From NCBI GenBank assembly GCA_038373865.1, contig JAXGGA010000473.1, positions 1 through 64,000 on the forward strand: a stretch of DNA of 64,000 nucleotides. The letters are read 5' to 3'. Every line of letters starts with the position of its first letter. Position 1 is the first letter of the stretch. Position numbers and translations under genes: made by a program. The stretch comes from Uloborus plumipes (taxonomy: Eukaryota > Arthropoda > Arachnida > Araneae > Uloboridae). Under the pieces are notes generated by a model. That model did not search any database. It was not told the DNA's origin and saw nothing but the letters and a program-made list of their open reading frames with translations. Positions 1-12,319 of the stretch are shown piece after piece.

Positions 1-1149
1 TTATCTCGCGAAGGAAATTTTTCGGTGAAGAAGAATTTCTTGTTTCATAATTGAATTGGTTTATTCCTGTTATTCGTAGGGATGCTATACGTAGGGTAGG
101 TTGAAAGTAAATTAATTGTTCGTTTTCTCTTCCTTTCTTTTCTTTTTCATAATTTTTCAGGCTGTATTTTTTGTTGCACAAGTAACTTCCTTGTTTACAA
201 TTCTAAAAAAGAAATTATCGAAACGTTTTCTGTCTGTTTTAACGTTTTGTGTTTGTTGTTTGCTAGTTATACGTGGCCATTTACTCGGTTGATACGAAAT
301 ACAACGAAGAAAAATTTTCTTTGTCGACTTTTGTTTATTCATATCAATGGTTCTACTCATGTTATAGGAAGTGTAATCCGACTATACCAGTAGTTCTCAA
401 CGGGGGCGATACCGCCCCCCGGTGGGCGGTGGGAATATGTTGAGGGGCGGGGAGCATATTTTGGGCGGCAGGGGGGCGATGGACATATTTTGGGCGGTAA
501 GGGGGCGGTGGGTGTATTTTGAAATGTCCTTATAGGGACATGTTTTGGGCGGGTGCGGAAGGAAATCCTCATCTCATTATTTTCTGTGGTTATCTCCCCA
601 ACCCTGATCTTTCTCCTAACGTCATGAAGGATAGCATAAAATTTGCCAATAGCACTTAAATTTCAGGACAGTTTTTGGCTGAAGGTCCCCCGTTTCATAG
701 CATAACTACCAAAAATAGCCTAAAAATGTGTTTTATTCATGTCCATTTCAAAATTGTTCGAGGAAGAGTCCTGAATCTCTTCGCCCTCCTTGCTCACCTA
801 ACTTGGACAACCAGATATATATAATATATTTTTAATTGCGCTTTAAAATGTCACTTTAAAAAACTTCGAGGGAAAAGATCCCGAACCACACACCCCTTTA
901 TAACCATACATCGCTTAAAATTTCGTTTTCAGACATTTCCGTCGAGGAGCTAGGGAAAGCTTCATTCTCAAAGACAGCCTTGTGATTTTTGAAAATAATT
1001 GCAGGGTGGAATCTTGACCTCCAATCGTGATCAAACAGGGCCTAGAATTGCGTTTTTACGAGGTTTAATTTTCATAAAATGTCTACATGAGAGCCTCCTG
1101 ACTTGACCGACTTTTTGTGTCATTAGATCATCCCCTAACACTAAAGGTA
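1..1149. other. Intergenic, no gene seen; one hAT-type terminus
   Basis: AT-rich sequence without a credible coding region. From 388 the sequence CAGTAGTTCTCAACG followed by G-rich GGGCGG blocks (to about 555) resembles one end of a hAT-family element. The partner end and a target duplication are not visible. Confidence 0.5.
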
Positions 1150-1377
1150 CCGTAAAGTCGGGTTACTTGGACCCAGAAGGAGGTTACTTGAGCCCACAGT
1201 AAAATGATAAAATCTGGGTTTGGTACTAGCATTAGAGACTGCAGAGTACTTCTACCTAGAGGAGAAACGAGGAACTACGTGCAAGTCTTCAACTAATAAG
1301 TACGAAACCTAGATTTTATCATTTTACTGTAATGGGCTCAAGCAACCCCTTAGTGTCCAAGTAACCCGACTTTACGG
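1150..1377. mobile_element. MITE with long inverted ends, TA-flanked (Tc1/mariner-type)
   Basis: 228 bp. The left end CCGTAAAGTCGGGTTACTTG recurs inverted at the right end, and a second inverted block (TTTTACTGT/ACAGTAAAATGATAAAATC) lies inside it. Flanks are TA at 1148-1149 and 1378-1379. Non-coding. The TA duplication and TIRs fit a Tc1/mariner-superfamily MITE. Confidence 0.85.
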
Positions 1378-1379
1378 TA

Positions 1380-2268
1380 GCTCTAACAATCGTATTTTCA
1401 GAGTACAATGTGAAAAAAATTTCTGGAGAAAACTCTCGAATTTCCTCAATATCAGTAAAAGTAGTTTAAATATGTGTTTTTATGGTTGAATTTCGCACAT
1501 AACGCTAAAAGAAGCTCTGACCCCTAACGTTACTAAGATTTGCCTTAAAATAACTTCAATTTTTGTAAAACTATGAGGGACTTCTTTCGCCCTAATTAAC
1601 GGCATTAAAAATTGCCTAAAATTGTGACAATTTTAAATGTTTCATCGGGGGAGGGATCTGAACCTAAGTTTCAACACCACGATACCTAAGATTAAAGTAA
1701 CTGCCTTTTTAAGACTTCGTTTTTAAAACAAACTTCGGGGCGTAACCCCGATGTTTCACTGTAGTCTTTACTCTGATGCCAAACTTATGGTATACTTATA
1801 ATTTTGGCATACTTATAATGTTGTTATCTTATCTTACTTTCAAAGCAAAAAAAAAAAAAAACCTCAAAAATAATGTCTTTGAGTTGAACTTATCTTGTAA
1901 TTTGTAAATTCTAATTATTTCAGTTTTTTTTAAATTAAAACTTTATTTTTATTTTTTTAAGGGGTGATAGGCACGGGCCATAGTTTCAAGTCTTTATCCC
2001 TCTTGATGGGAAAAACAGAAGGTCCGACTTTTTTTTTTTTTTTTTATTATTGCCCTTTCAATGTAAAATCCTATATCCATGCATAATAAATAAGGGATGC
2101 GTATTGCATAGTTGCAAGTAAATAAGAACAACACTGTTTGGGATCGGACTATTCCGGGAACTATTTGAACGGAGTATATTTTTCAAAATAAATTGGTTTT
2201 CAAATAAAAAACGTTGAAAACGGTGCATTTTTATATCAAACCGTGTTGTCAAATTTGCTGTATGATAC
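1380..2268. other. Intergenic, no gene seen
   Basis: AT-rich, with poly-A (1847-1860) and poly-T (2031-2045) runs. Nothing identifiable. Confidence 0.5.
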
Positions 2269-3058
2269 TGTAAAAACAACAGAATAATACTGGCAGCAGA
2301 GGTTCCAGTTTAAAACCTGTAAAACAAGCAATTTAACATTTTATTACTGTAAACTTAGCAATTTCACAGTTTAGTACTGTAAAATTAGCTGTATTATACT
2401 GTAAAAACAACATTAATTTTTACAGTGTGGTTGAGATGTCACGTGATATTGCTGGTAAAAAAGGTAAAAACTATTGGTACAATCAAAGGAGTATTCCATA
2501 AGTGCTGTAAAATAATATCCTAAAAAGTGTGCTACAATATGCTCTATAAGTAGGGACATGCGTCAGTGCTCAAAAAATATTCTCAAATACTGTCCTAACA
2601 GTGTTGAAAAAGTGTACTGAACCGAATAAATGATCTGAAAAGTATTCTCAGAAGTGTTTTGAATTGTTCCAAAGAGTCTGCTTTAAAATGTTCAAAAACA
2701 GATGTTGATTTTACAGTACAATGCAGCTAATTTTATAATAAAAAAATAAAAATTACTAATTTTACACTAATAAACTGTAAAATTGCTAATTTTACACTAA
2801 TAAACTGCAAAATTGCTAATTTTACACTAATAAACTGCAAAACTGCTGATTTACAGTAATAATATGTAAAATTGCTAATGTTAGTTTACTACTATGCGTT
2901 TTACAATATCAAACTGGAACCTCTGCTGCCAGTATTATACACTTATTTTTACGGTATAATACAGCCAATTTTGTTGTAATAAACTGAAATTGCTGTTTTA
3001 GAGTTTTAAACTGGAATCTCTGCTGCCAATATTATACTGTAAAAACAACAGTTTATTT
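2269..3058. repeat. Interspersed repeat built from a roughly 29-bp unit (TGTAAAATTGCTAATTTTACA)
   Basis: Repeated units of the type CTGTAAAATTGCTAATTTTA with AGTAATAAA linkers, plus the block CTGGCAGCAGAGGTTCCAGT in both orientations near the ends. A second copy lies at 33735-34115. Units are themselves palindromic (TAAAATT/AATTTTA). Likely non-autonomous DNA element; class unknown. Confidence 0.75.
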
Positions 3059-5849
3059 TTTGCAATGCAGTGTCATTCAATCTTTAGAAATCATGTAGTA
3101 AACTCAAGGATGGAAAGTTATGATGTTATGATGCATTAAAAAAGTCAAAATAATAAATTTCAAAAACCATATGGGATAAGACCAATATCTGATTTTGTAC
3201 GAGATAGTTTCTTGATAGGAAACACTTAAATTACTTAATCTTGAATTTAGAACCGAAACTTTCCTTATTTGATGCAGCAACTATTTCCCCCTCCACGAAA
3301 TCTTTCGCAAAAAAAGGGTTACTGTGTTTCCTTGGTAGAGTAGAGTAATAGAATTATAAGATCCACGGCAAGGCTACTTTCCACAGTTCATCGAACCAAC
3401 GAAGCCTTCTAGAAAGAAGGGGTGAGCAATGGAGTTAAGGTCGCTGGTGGAAACTTTTGTAACGAACCGGTCCATTGCAAGTTTCACAAGCTGTGTGAAT
3501 GAACTTTCGATTTTAGACAAGGCCTTAATTATTAGAAAAATAAAAACATATTGGAGAAAAAAGTGAAATATCAAATTCAGTGAAGAATTTTCCTCCTCTT
3601 TCGCAAGTCCGTTCCCTTTCATCACTTATCGTTTCAAAACCATAGCTAGCCGAGATAGATAGCAAAAAAGCAGTTACGTTTATTTTCTCCGTTTGGTATA
3701 GGAACCCGCAACATATTTTATTTAAAAATACTTTCGATTTATTTATTTATTATTTTTGAGCATTACGTTTGACAACGTTCGTTTTTGATGTTCTTCGACA
3801 AAGGCTTTTTTTTAACAAAGGTTTTTTCAAACAAATCCTCCTTCAATTTCAGAATGCCTTAAATTTTCCATAAATTTCCCCGTAGGCGCTATTAAACTGT
3901 TTTGTACTGTTCAAAATTGTTCTGCTCAAACGGTGAAATATAGGATGTGTCCATTTTTACGTAATTTGCGAATTTGTTATAGTTTTCTCGTAAACTTTTC
4001 AAAAACATTTTTCAACTCCTTTTGACTCCATTCCTTATCGAAGGAGAAAAAAAAAATCTTGAGAGAGTTAGAGTAAATTTTCAAAATCATGTTACTTTTC
4101 CGATCATTCAAATGCAAATAACAGATAATTTTCACAGCATATGAACAGTATATTTTTTCAAACATAAGATCAATGTTGTATATTTTATTCAGAAAATCTC
4201 AATTCAATGAGTTTTACAGCAGTTTGAGCATTATCGTGTTCTCACTACTCTATGTTTCTCTGTCTGTTTTCCTTCTTTATGTGGTCTTCTCAATCACATT
4301 AAATCTGCGAGAGCTTTTGATTTATAGGCTTAATTGTTTCTTTTTCCATTACTTAACTTGACTGATAGGTTGCAATAATTTTCCGTTGACCCCTCAAAAG
4401 ATTATTTTTCAAATCACTACCGAGAGCGTACTTCCTATAAAATTGATATGAATATTTAAGAAGTCATACTTTTCGAATTGGGTCTGCATATTGCTCTGCA
4501 CTGGATCGGTGGTAGTTTTTTTTTCGGGGGGGGGGGGCAAGGTAAAATGATCTTCGTAAAAAAAGTTTTTTTTTTTAATCTTTTAAATATAAAACTTTTA
4601 CGAAAACGTACAAAATGTACAAACTTTTTCTTTTTCATTATAATACAATCATAAGCTGCCAATGAATTCATTACAGTCTAATTTTCTACGTGTCGCATAA
4701 AAATTAAAATTACTGCACAAAACTCGTTCAGTTATTGTGTCTAGATAACTAATTTTCCTAAACATAAAATTTAAATCTGTGCGCTATTTTAAGAGTTAAT
4801 TTTATTCAATTGCTCGTAATATTGACACGCTGTAGATGAAGATAAAAAAATACAATATATATGTATATGCATATACTTTTATAGAGTTTGAGAGAACTTT
4901 CTTGCCTATTTATATTTTTTCAGTCTTCTATAGTTTCAAATGTGCTGCTTAGTGAAAATTATTTTCGTTGTACCTTCATGTATCTTTCTATCAAATATTA
5001 GTTGTAATGCAAAGCTTCACCAAGAGTGAAGTCACTCACAAGAGGTAGCTAACTCATTATTAGCAAATAATGGAGTAATAGTTACAAAAGTAACAATAGC
5101 ATTTAAAAGCAGTTGCGCTTTTTGTCCGGAGAAAGAAAATAACGGTAGCACTGTGTCTGCATATTTCTCAATCAAAAAATTACACTAAACAAATTGAGAA
5201 TTTCCGTGAACTTTTTACGGTACACGAATGAGAGACATCCCTCAAATTATGCCAAGGAGTCTTTTAAAAAATCGAGTATTGGAGCAATGCTGAAAGTGTT
5301 CTACTATACCCCAAAAAAGGGTTTTAGGCGTCTCAAGATGTTGGTGAACGAGCAAGGTTAAGAATTGAGCAGTATTTCATCTCATAACCTCGAAGTTAAT
5401 GAACTCTCTCAAGGCATCTCGATTGCGGCGAAGAGCTACCGCCAAAACGAAACCTTTTTTCACTCTCTCTCCTTGCCAACTCGAACGATAATAGTTACTC
5501 TACCGTGGCGATGTACTACCATCCTCATGGTCGCTATTATTGGCTATGTATCACGAAGTTGGCTGGATTGGAACGACAGAAAGTGAACAAAAGAGTGAGA
5601 TTTTTTTTTTCTTTTTATGCTCCTGTTTTTTATACTTTCCCTTTCGACTGGACTGGTACATGACGAGATATGATTTCAAAAAGACAACTGTTACAAATGA
5701 CAAAAATACGTTTATCAACGGTAGTAAATAATAGTTATAAATTTGAAATGAACAGTCAAATAAAAAATATCCCTCGACCCATGGGCTCTGTGCTAGTATC
5801 TCTGGCCTTTGTTATAAGTCTATGTATGCATAAGCGCACATTTTTGCAT
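3059..5849. other. Intergenic, no supported gene
   Basis: Several short open frames exist. A minus-strand one (3374-3625) has a plausible 3' splice site (pyrimidine tract then AAG near 3522) followed by codons for VKLAMDRFVTKV, but I do not recognise the protein and do not call it. A G-tract lies at 4527-4536. Confidence 0.4.
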
Positions 5850-5925
5850 TGAAAAAGGCGTTCCTTGCAACGCCGAAACACGTGTCGGCAGCACTCCTGC
5901 GTGTTTGTGCTTTTTCAACGTTGTT
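5850..5925 (+). ncRNA. Hammerhead-ribozyme-like relic, as in Penelope-like retroelements (degenerate)
   Basis: A stem GGCGTT (5857-5862) pairs with AACGCC (5869-5874), followed at once by GAAA and CACGTGTC. This order (stem II, GAAA, short palindromic stem III, GUC) fits the minimal hammerheads known from Penelope-like elements. The conserved CUGAUGA before stem II is not kept (TTGAAAA), so self-cleavage is unlikely. No reverse transcriptase is visible nearby. Confidence 0.3.
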
Positions 5926-8310
5926 GTAATTGCTTTCAATGTGGAACAGTTCATTTTTGCGGATTATTGCAATCAGTCAAAGCAGGAAGAATAGTGCACT
6001 GATTTCTCCATTGGAAGAGCTACCAGCACACAGTCCTTGCATCAAAATTGATCTTTGGTTTGCCGTGCCTATATTCTACCGTCATAACACAATCTGGTTC
6101 GTGACTTTGCATACCAAGTCACTAAGATGACTTCTCCCTTTTCTATACAATATATGGAAGACTATTTCCTGCACGATCTATAGAGTAAGTGCTTCTAAAT
6201 TGATTATCTCCAACAATTGCAGACTCTTAACAGGCGCAGGTACAAGAGAAGGAAATAGCTGTGATCCCCCCCCCCCTCTTGAGGCACTCTCTAGTTGTAA
6301 TTTTTCGAAAAAACAGAAGAAAAAACGAATTTTGGATTATCTTGTGTAATGATATGGGAAGGGACGTTTGCGAGTCTCGCCCGGAAATGTTTCGGAGCTG
6401 AAGACCCAATAACACAATTGCAGGCCATCGTTGGTGAACTAAGGAGAAAAAAGTATATTTTTAAAGATTTTAGTTCCAAATCGTAATTTTAGGCGATCTT
6501 TGTGATCTTAGGAAGGATAGACCCCATTCCTTCCCCGAGACATTTTTCAAAGTGAAAGTCGTAAACACCCGGTTGTACACCATCTTTTGTAAGAGAAAGG
6601 GACAGTGGTCAGAGTTTAAAAAACAAAGTCTCAGGAAAGTTTTTAAAACAAATGTTCCAAAAAAAAAAAAAGAACTTTTTGACGAGCTTTAATGATTTTT
6701 GATCGATAGAGAAAAGTATTTTGTTTGCTCCCCCTGGAAATTTTTTGAAATGTAGTCCTAAAAACACAATGGCCACCTTTGATAACTTTAGAGGAAAGAA
6801 TGGAGTTCGGAACTTTCTCTCGAAAGACATTCTTTGAAACATTAAAAAAAAAAAGAGCATTTACTCTTCGAGGATCTCTAGAAAAATGGATCTAAAAGGC
6901 ATAACAAGAGAAATTCTTTTGTAACTTTGGCATGTATAGTCGCTCTTCTAAGTGACACCTTTTTAGTGTCTCGGTGGCGGCGGACACACTAAACCGACCG
7001 ACACACTTTTTTTGCTCAAAGTCAAAACCAATTTTTATTAGTTGAAAATAATAATCTGAAAAGTATTAGCTAATGAACTTCGGTCATTATTGTTATTTGA
7101 GTGTAATTATTATTGTTATTATTTGAGTGCAATCCCCTGATGTAGTTGCCCTATCGTGGCAACCACTATTTTTTCCCTATAAAGAGTACCCTCTATTGCT
7201 CTTCCCTCCAGCAAAAAAAGAGAAGACAAAAAATTTGCTTTCGTTCATGTGTGTCGTAAAAGAAACGTTGCTTCCGAAAAGGTAAAGAACCAACTTGTAA
7301 ATGTGATGTTACACTACGATGTAATTTCTAGGAACATCAAATCTAAACAAAAGCGTGGTTTTCGTTTTTTTTCCTCCTAAAACTTCATTATTTTTTACGG
7401 CTCGAGTGGCAACCCTGTAATCCGAAAGAGAGAGTATTAAAGAAGCTTCCAGTCCCATATAGTAACAACCAGCAGACGACTCCAACACTTCTCGCTCTAC
7501 TTACTAGGTCAAAGGCTTTTAGTGGGTTAAAAATTCGCTTGTATTTTGGCTTCGCAACATTTTCCGACTTTATCTCACTTTTTCCTACATTTAATCTGAA
7601 ATCTCATCAGACCTTCACCTGAATTAGTCCTACAACTCAGCACAACGAACGATAACCGGGACAACACACTCTGGCGTTGGAGTCACGGACACAGTGATAA
7701 GCCAGGATTAAACATTCTCCCGACGAGGTGCTGGCCCGAAGTGAGAGTGAACGGGAGATGTTCAACCTCAATTTAAATAAATAAAAAAAAACCCGAAAAG
7801 AATGGAATGGGATAAGGGAGAAATGGTTGTTCTAAATGTGTAACACTTGGCGCGAATGGTGGTTCTTACTGTTATCAAGTGTTAATGTTCTTCGGATTGT
7901 TCAAAACTGGGAATCATATTGTGAAAAAAATCGAACTGTTACGATACTTGGTGAATTTCAAGTAAAAAAATTTACCTTCTCTTTTTCTGTAAAACGTTTT
8001 TCTCCTGTTACTAGAAGTGTGATAAAATTACCTTTGGGCTGTCCATAAATTGTCACTGTTTTTTCAGCATTTTTGACCCCCAACACCCCTATTGTCACAA
8101 AGTGTCACGATTCTGCAGCATTCTGTAACTTTTTTGCTTTTAAACGTTGAGAAATCTTCCAAGCAAAGGTATTCATTTATTTCTTTAGTGATAGCAGTTC
8201 ATTACTGTTCTTCTAAGACCGAAACACTATAGTTACAATAACACTACTGATGATTTTATACGAGATTTCGTCTGACCAAAAAGGTTAATCACATCCGAAA
8301 AGTCAATCGC
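5926..8310. other. Intergenic, no gene seen
   Basis: AT-rich and low-complexity. A short stretch TGGCAACCCTGTAAT near 7409 resembles the ends of the hAT-like element at 18070-19490. No credible coding sequence. Confidence 0.4.
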
Positions 8311-8321
8311 CTTGGTTAACT

Positions 8322-8580
8322 CTATTGGCAGCTTGTTGCACTCATCTGTCTGATTTCTAAAGAGTTCGCTAATCCACCGAAAGACCTTTCACCTGCAGAC
8401 ATGGTGTCTTGAATGGTATAAAAAAGTTTTATTGCAGAGAAGTTTATCAGAAGTGGAGTTAAGAATTTTCGATGGCTCTTTTTCTGGTTGTAATACTGGT
8501 CTAGAAGCTCTAAGCTGTCTGGCTCGGTTAAATCCGGAGGAAACTTAGAGCCAGTGGCGTAACCAAAGGGGGAGTCGTAA
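8322..8580 (-). pseudogene. hAT transposase C-terminal remnant
   Basis: The minus-strand frame ends with FYTIQDT followed by SAGERSFGGLA, which resembles the A/S-ERSFS-L core of the hAT dimerisation domain. The part before it is not recognisable and the frame stops soon after. At 8551 on the + strand CAGTGGCGTAACC looks like a separate hAT terminus that cuts into it. Weak call. Confidence 0.35.
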
Positions 8581-8639
8581 GCCCCCACCCCTGATGATGA
8601 AACATCAAAATTATGTGTAGGAATACACATGCAAGGAGC

Positions 8640-11020
8640 AAGGACCTAAAATTGCGTTTTCTGACCATTACTTTCAAAGAATTTCAGATGACCAAATGAA
8701 ACATTTTTTGCTACCCCACTGCTTATTGCCAAAATCAGTTGTTATAATACGCTTTTATTAGTTTCACTTGTGGGTTTGTTTGTTTGTCAGTATGTATGTA
8801 ACTCAGAATAAAAGATAAAATTCACGTTCTTTACAAATATAAAAGTAATATATTTAATACCATTATTAATACTAAAGGCTAAACTATGTTACATGTTGAT
8901 GTATTATAAGTGCACGTAAACTTAGCGGGATTCAATAGTTTTGAAAATCAGAGGGAAATTAGAGTATTATGAAATATTTTGATTCATTCTCTAAAAGCGT
9001 ATTTTTTTAGTTTTTTTTTAAATTATTATATTTTAAAATTGTTTAGATTTCAGCTTATTTTCGAAATATTTTCTGACCATTCTCTGTTATTATCTGCAGT
9101 GCAATTTACGAAGAAATAAAAACAGTAGACCGTGGTAAAAGCATAGAAATATTTTAAATATATGATTCCTGTAAATATTTATTTATAGGGCTAATACTCT
9201 TAATAAAAATAATGCTGTTAACTCCGCGTCCCTTCAGGACCGGTGACGGAGATAAGAGTTAAATACGAAAAATGAACTTTCTCTGGTTGATCATCTTTTC
9301 TACCTTAAGGCTTTTTTTTTTTTTTTTTTGGTAACAGGAAGTAAGAAAATCAGATTTTTCTTATTAACACAAGTAGACGCTTTGAATTTGGGCCTTTTTT
9401 GTAAGAGTTTTATTTAATCAATTGATAATAGTCTTGTTAAATATTTTTAATGTAAGCTTTATTCTTTAAATAACGTCATCAGTTTCAATATCATTAAGAT
9501 ATCTATGTGGAGAATTGCTCGCCCCAGCTAATAAAAATCTGCTGAAAAGCGCTTTTAAAAATTTACAGAAAAGTTCAGTATCTTTAGAACATGCTTCAAG
9601 AAACCTGCAGAATATTTAAAGAAAAACATTTGTCGTGGGTTTTCTGCAGATTGTATTGAAGACAAATGAAGATTTTTTCTGTTTCCTAAAAATCTGCAGA
9701 AATTTTTTTAGAAAAAATAAAAATAAATAAATAAAAACCCCCACATTTTTTTTGCAGATTATTTTTAGATGGGACAAACTTTGAAAAATGATGAGTTGCC
9801 AGAAGGTAGCAAACACCCAGGCTCTAGTGTTGTGAGTGCGCTCACTCCCACCTTTGTAAAGTCGAGATTTTACTGCTTTCAACCTGTTTCCTGTGAAAAT
9901 CAAGTATTTTTGCGAAAATGTTACCCGAATTGCTGCAAATTGCATGAATGTAAACTTCTTACTGTAGTGAAAATATTTTTAGCTATCATTGTCTAATTAT
10001 ATTCAGCGTTTTAATAAGTGATTCTCTTTCACTCAATTATGACCCGTTCAAATTGACTGAGTCCCAAATGAGGGCGAAGTGCATTCTTTGGACACTGCGA
10101 CTTTGTTAAAATTGTAGAAAAATAAGGTATCCGGTATTTGCTTGCAGATTTCCGTTCGACTTGGTCAAATTTTGCTAAAATGCTTCAGAAGGTCTCCTGA
10201 TAAATTCGGATGGTGCCAAGTCGTAACTATGAACAAGTTTTCTTGGAAGATTCCAGATTTATTCCAAAAACGAGATTGGCTTTTTTCGGGAAAATTTCTG
10301 AATTCTTCAGAAAGATTCCATATTAATTTTAGGAAGGTTCTTAACTTTGGAGGGAAATTTTCCTATTTTTTTCATCTATTCTACTGCCTGAAATTAAACA
10401 CATTAGCTGCCCATTATTTTCCAGGAAGTATTTTTGTTTAAATTCATTTTTCGTAAAAGCGATGATTGTCGTTGTTTATTTCACAGTCGAGAAAGTGCTC
10501 TGTTAAACTTTATTTTTAACCCCCGACACACAAAGAAAGGGGGGGTTATGTGTTTGACGTGTATGTGTATCTGTCGATCTGTGTGTGTGGCACACTGCAG
10601 CCTAAGCGGATGGACCTTTTTTTTTTATTATTCGAAAGGGGAGTTGATCGAGAGTGTTCTTAGCTAGGTTGCGTCTTCGGATGATATTAATTAACGAAGA
10701 TATTAATTAAAAACATTTGAAAGGTTTTTCGGGATTTTAGGAGTGAAAACATGCTTCAAAACTAAAAAAAAAATAGCATCAGATGAAAGAGAAAAATTTT
10801 CTGCTTCTGATACGATGTAATTGGATCTTCCATGTTCTATAGAACGCGAGTTATGAGCTAATATTTATAAAAGTGCCAATTTGAGTCCCAAGTGAATTTT
10901 CACTACTATTTCAATAACTAGTTAAAAAAATAATTTTCCCCAGAAAGAAGATAAGGTTCTGCTTTCATTTCATCTAATAACATAAGAAAAAAAAAATTCT
11001 TCAGAAAATATTGTTTTTAT
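8640..11020. other. Intergenic, no gene seen
   Basis: AT-rich. Contains a GT-rich stretch with a C5/G7 run (10520-10600), possibly an interspersed repeat. No gene recognised. Confidence 0.4.
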
Positions 11021-11024
11021 ACAT

Positions 11025-12315
11025 CAAAAATCAGAACGGTAACGTGTCCCCAGTAGCAAAGCTTAGCATACAAACAGGTCATGCACACTTTCTAACTTCC
11101 CAAAAAAACGCACTTGCACAAAAAACGATTATATTTTTACCCCTTTGTTAATATTTTATTTCATTTTTGTTTTAATCTATTTCTGATTTTCTAGCCGATG
11201 CGAAATAAGCGTGTCCCAAGTTCCGCCGTCAGAGTGGTAACAATAACTTCCGATCTATGTGTAGGCTCCCAAAATCATTTCCTGCATCTATACCACGTGA
11301 TACTGAGTACCTGGTGGGATGTTTTATCGAATCGTAATTAAAAATTTGCATTTCTGCATCTAAAATTGTAGGTAAGATTTTTTAAAGTGATTTTATAAAA
11401 TGTGTGTCATTTGAGTCATCAGATCGGTAACACGCTCTAAAATGCGCAATTTTATTATTTTAAAAATTATTTTATATATAAGTATAGTCCTTTATTACAA
11501 GTGAAAAAACCACGTGTTTGATTTTGGTTTAGTGCGATCGACTCGGAAATAAAAAAAAAAAACTTTGTCAGTTTCTCAGATCGGTAACAGTCAGAGCGGT
11601 AACATTGAAAAACAGCGAATATGTCACAGAACTAACTCACACGTTTCAGAACTATAAAAAGCAAAAATCATAAGTTTTAACCATATATATTGAATATTTT
11701 TGTTCTTAAAAAATGAAAAGCAATGAGTTTTAGTACAATTGCTTCATTTGTGGTTTGTATGACCTAACAATAGAAGTTAGTAAAAAAAGAAAAATTGACA
11801 CTGCAGAAATTAAGTTAATTAATTATTATTATTTTATTTTATTTTATTTATTTAGTTATTTTATTTTTTGGTGCTTCAATTTCTCATAACTTCGCTAAAC
11901 AACTAGATAATAACTAGCGTGCTAAATTTGAATTTCTGATCAAGAAATTAAATTTCCTGCAACTAATTAAAGAAAAGCAAGCAGCAGAGTTGTGTGTTGA
12001 AAAAGTTAAAGTTGTGTGTTGTTTCAAAACAAAACAAATGTCTTATTAGCTTGGATTTGGTAATCTCATAATTTATTTTATCTAAAAATCTTATCGCTCA
12101 TTTTTATTTCCAAGAAATCCTTTTTTATAATGAAATTTGATTTTTTAGCCTAATATATATATTTTAATATAATTGTCTTAATTCTATGTTAAAAATGCAA
12201 GGAAATGATATCATATTTAGAGATGTTAACGAAGACTGAAAGCATAAACTCAAATATGTAGCTCATATTAACATCAGATCTGTAACATTCATCAGATCTG
12301 TAACGGCTTAAAAGT
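11025..12315 (+). repeat. Cluster of same-orientation CAGA(T/G)CGGTAAC-type motifs
   Basis: Motifs of the form TCAGA-C/T-C-G/T-GTAAC occur near 11030, 11230, 11421, 11578, 11592, 12275 and 12293, all on the + strand. They look like the subterminal repeats of a DNA transposon, but I see no clear terminal inverted repeat or target duplication. Confidence 0.5.
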
Positions 12316-12319
12316 GAGT

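Noticed and set aside
3374..3625. 83-codon minus-strand frame with a splice-like acceptor
   Set aside because: Protein not recognised, no donor or neighbouring exon found; could be chance.
5365..6130. Several 60-73 codon + strand frames
   Set aside because: No recognisable motif, no codon continuity or splice context; expected by chance at this density.
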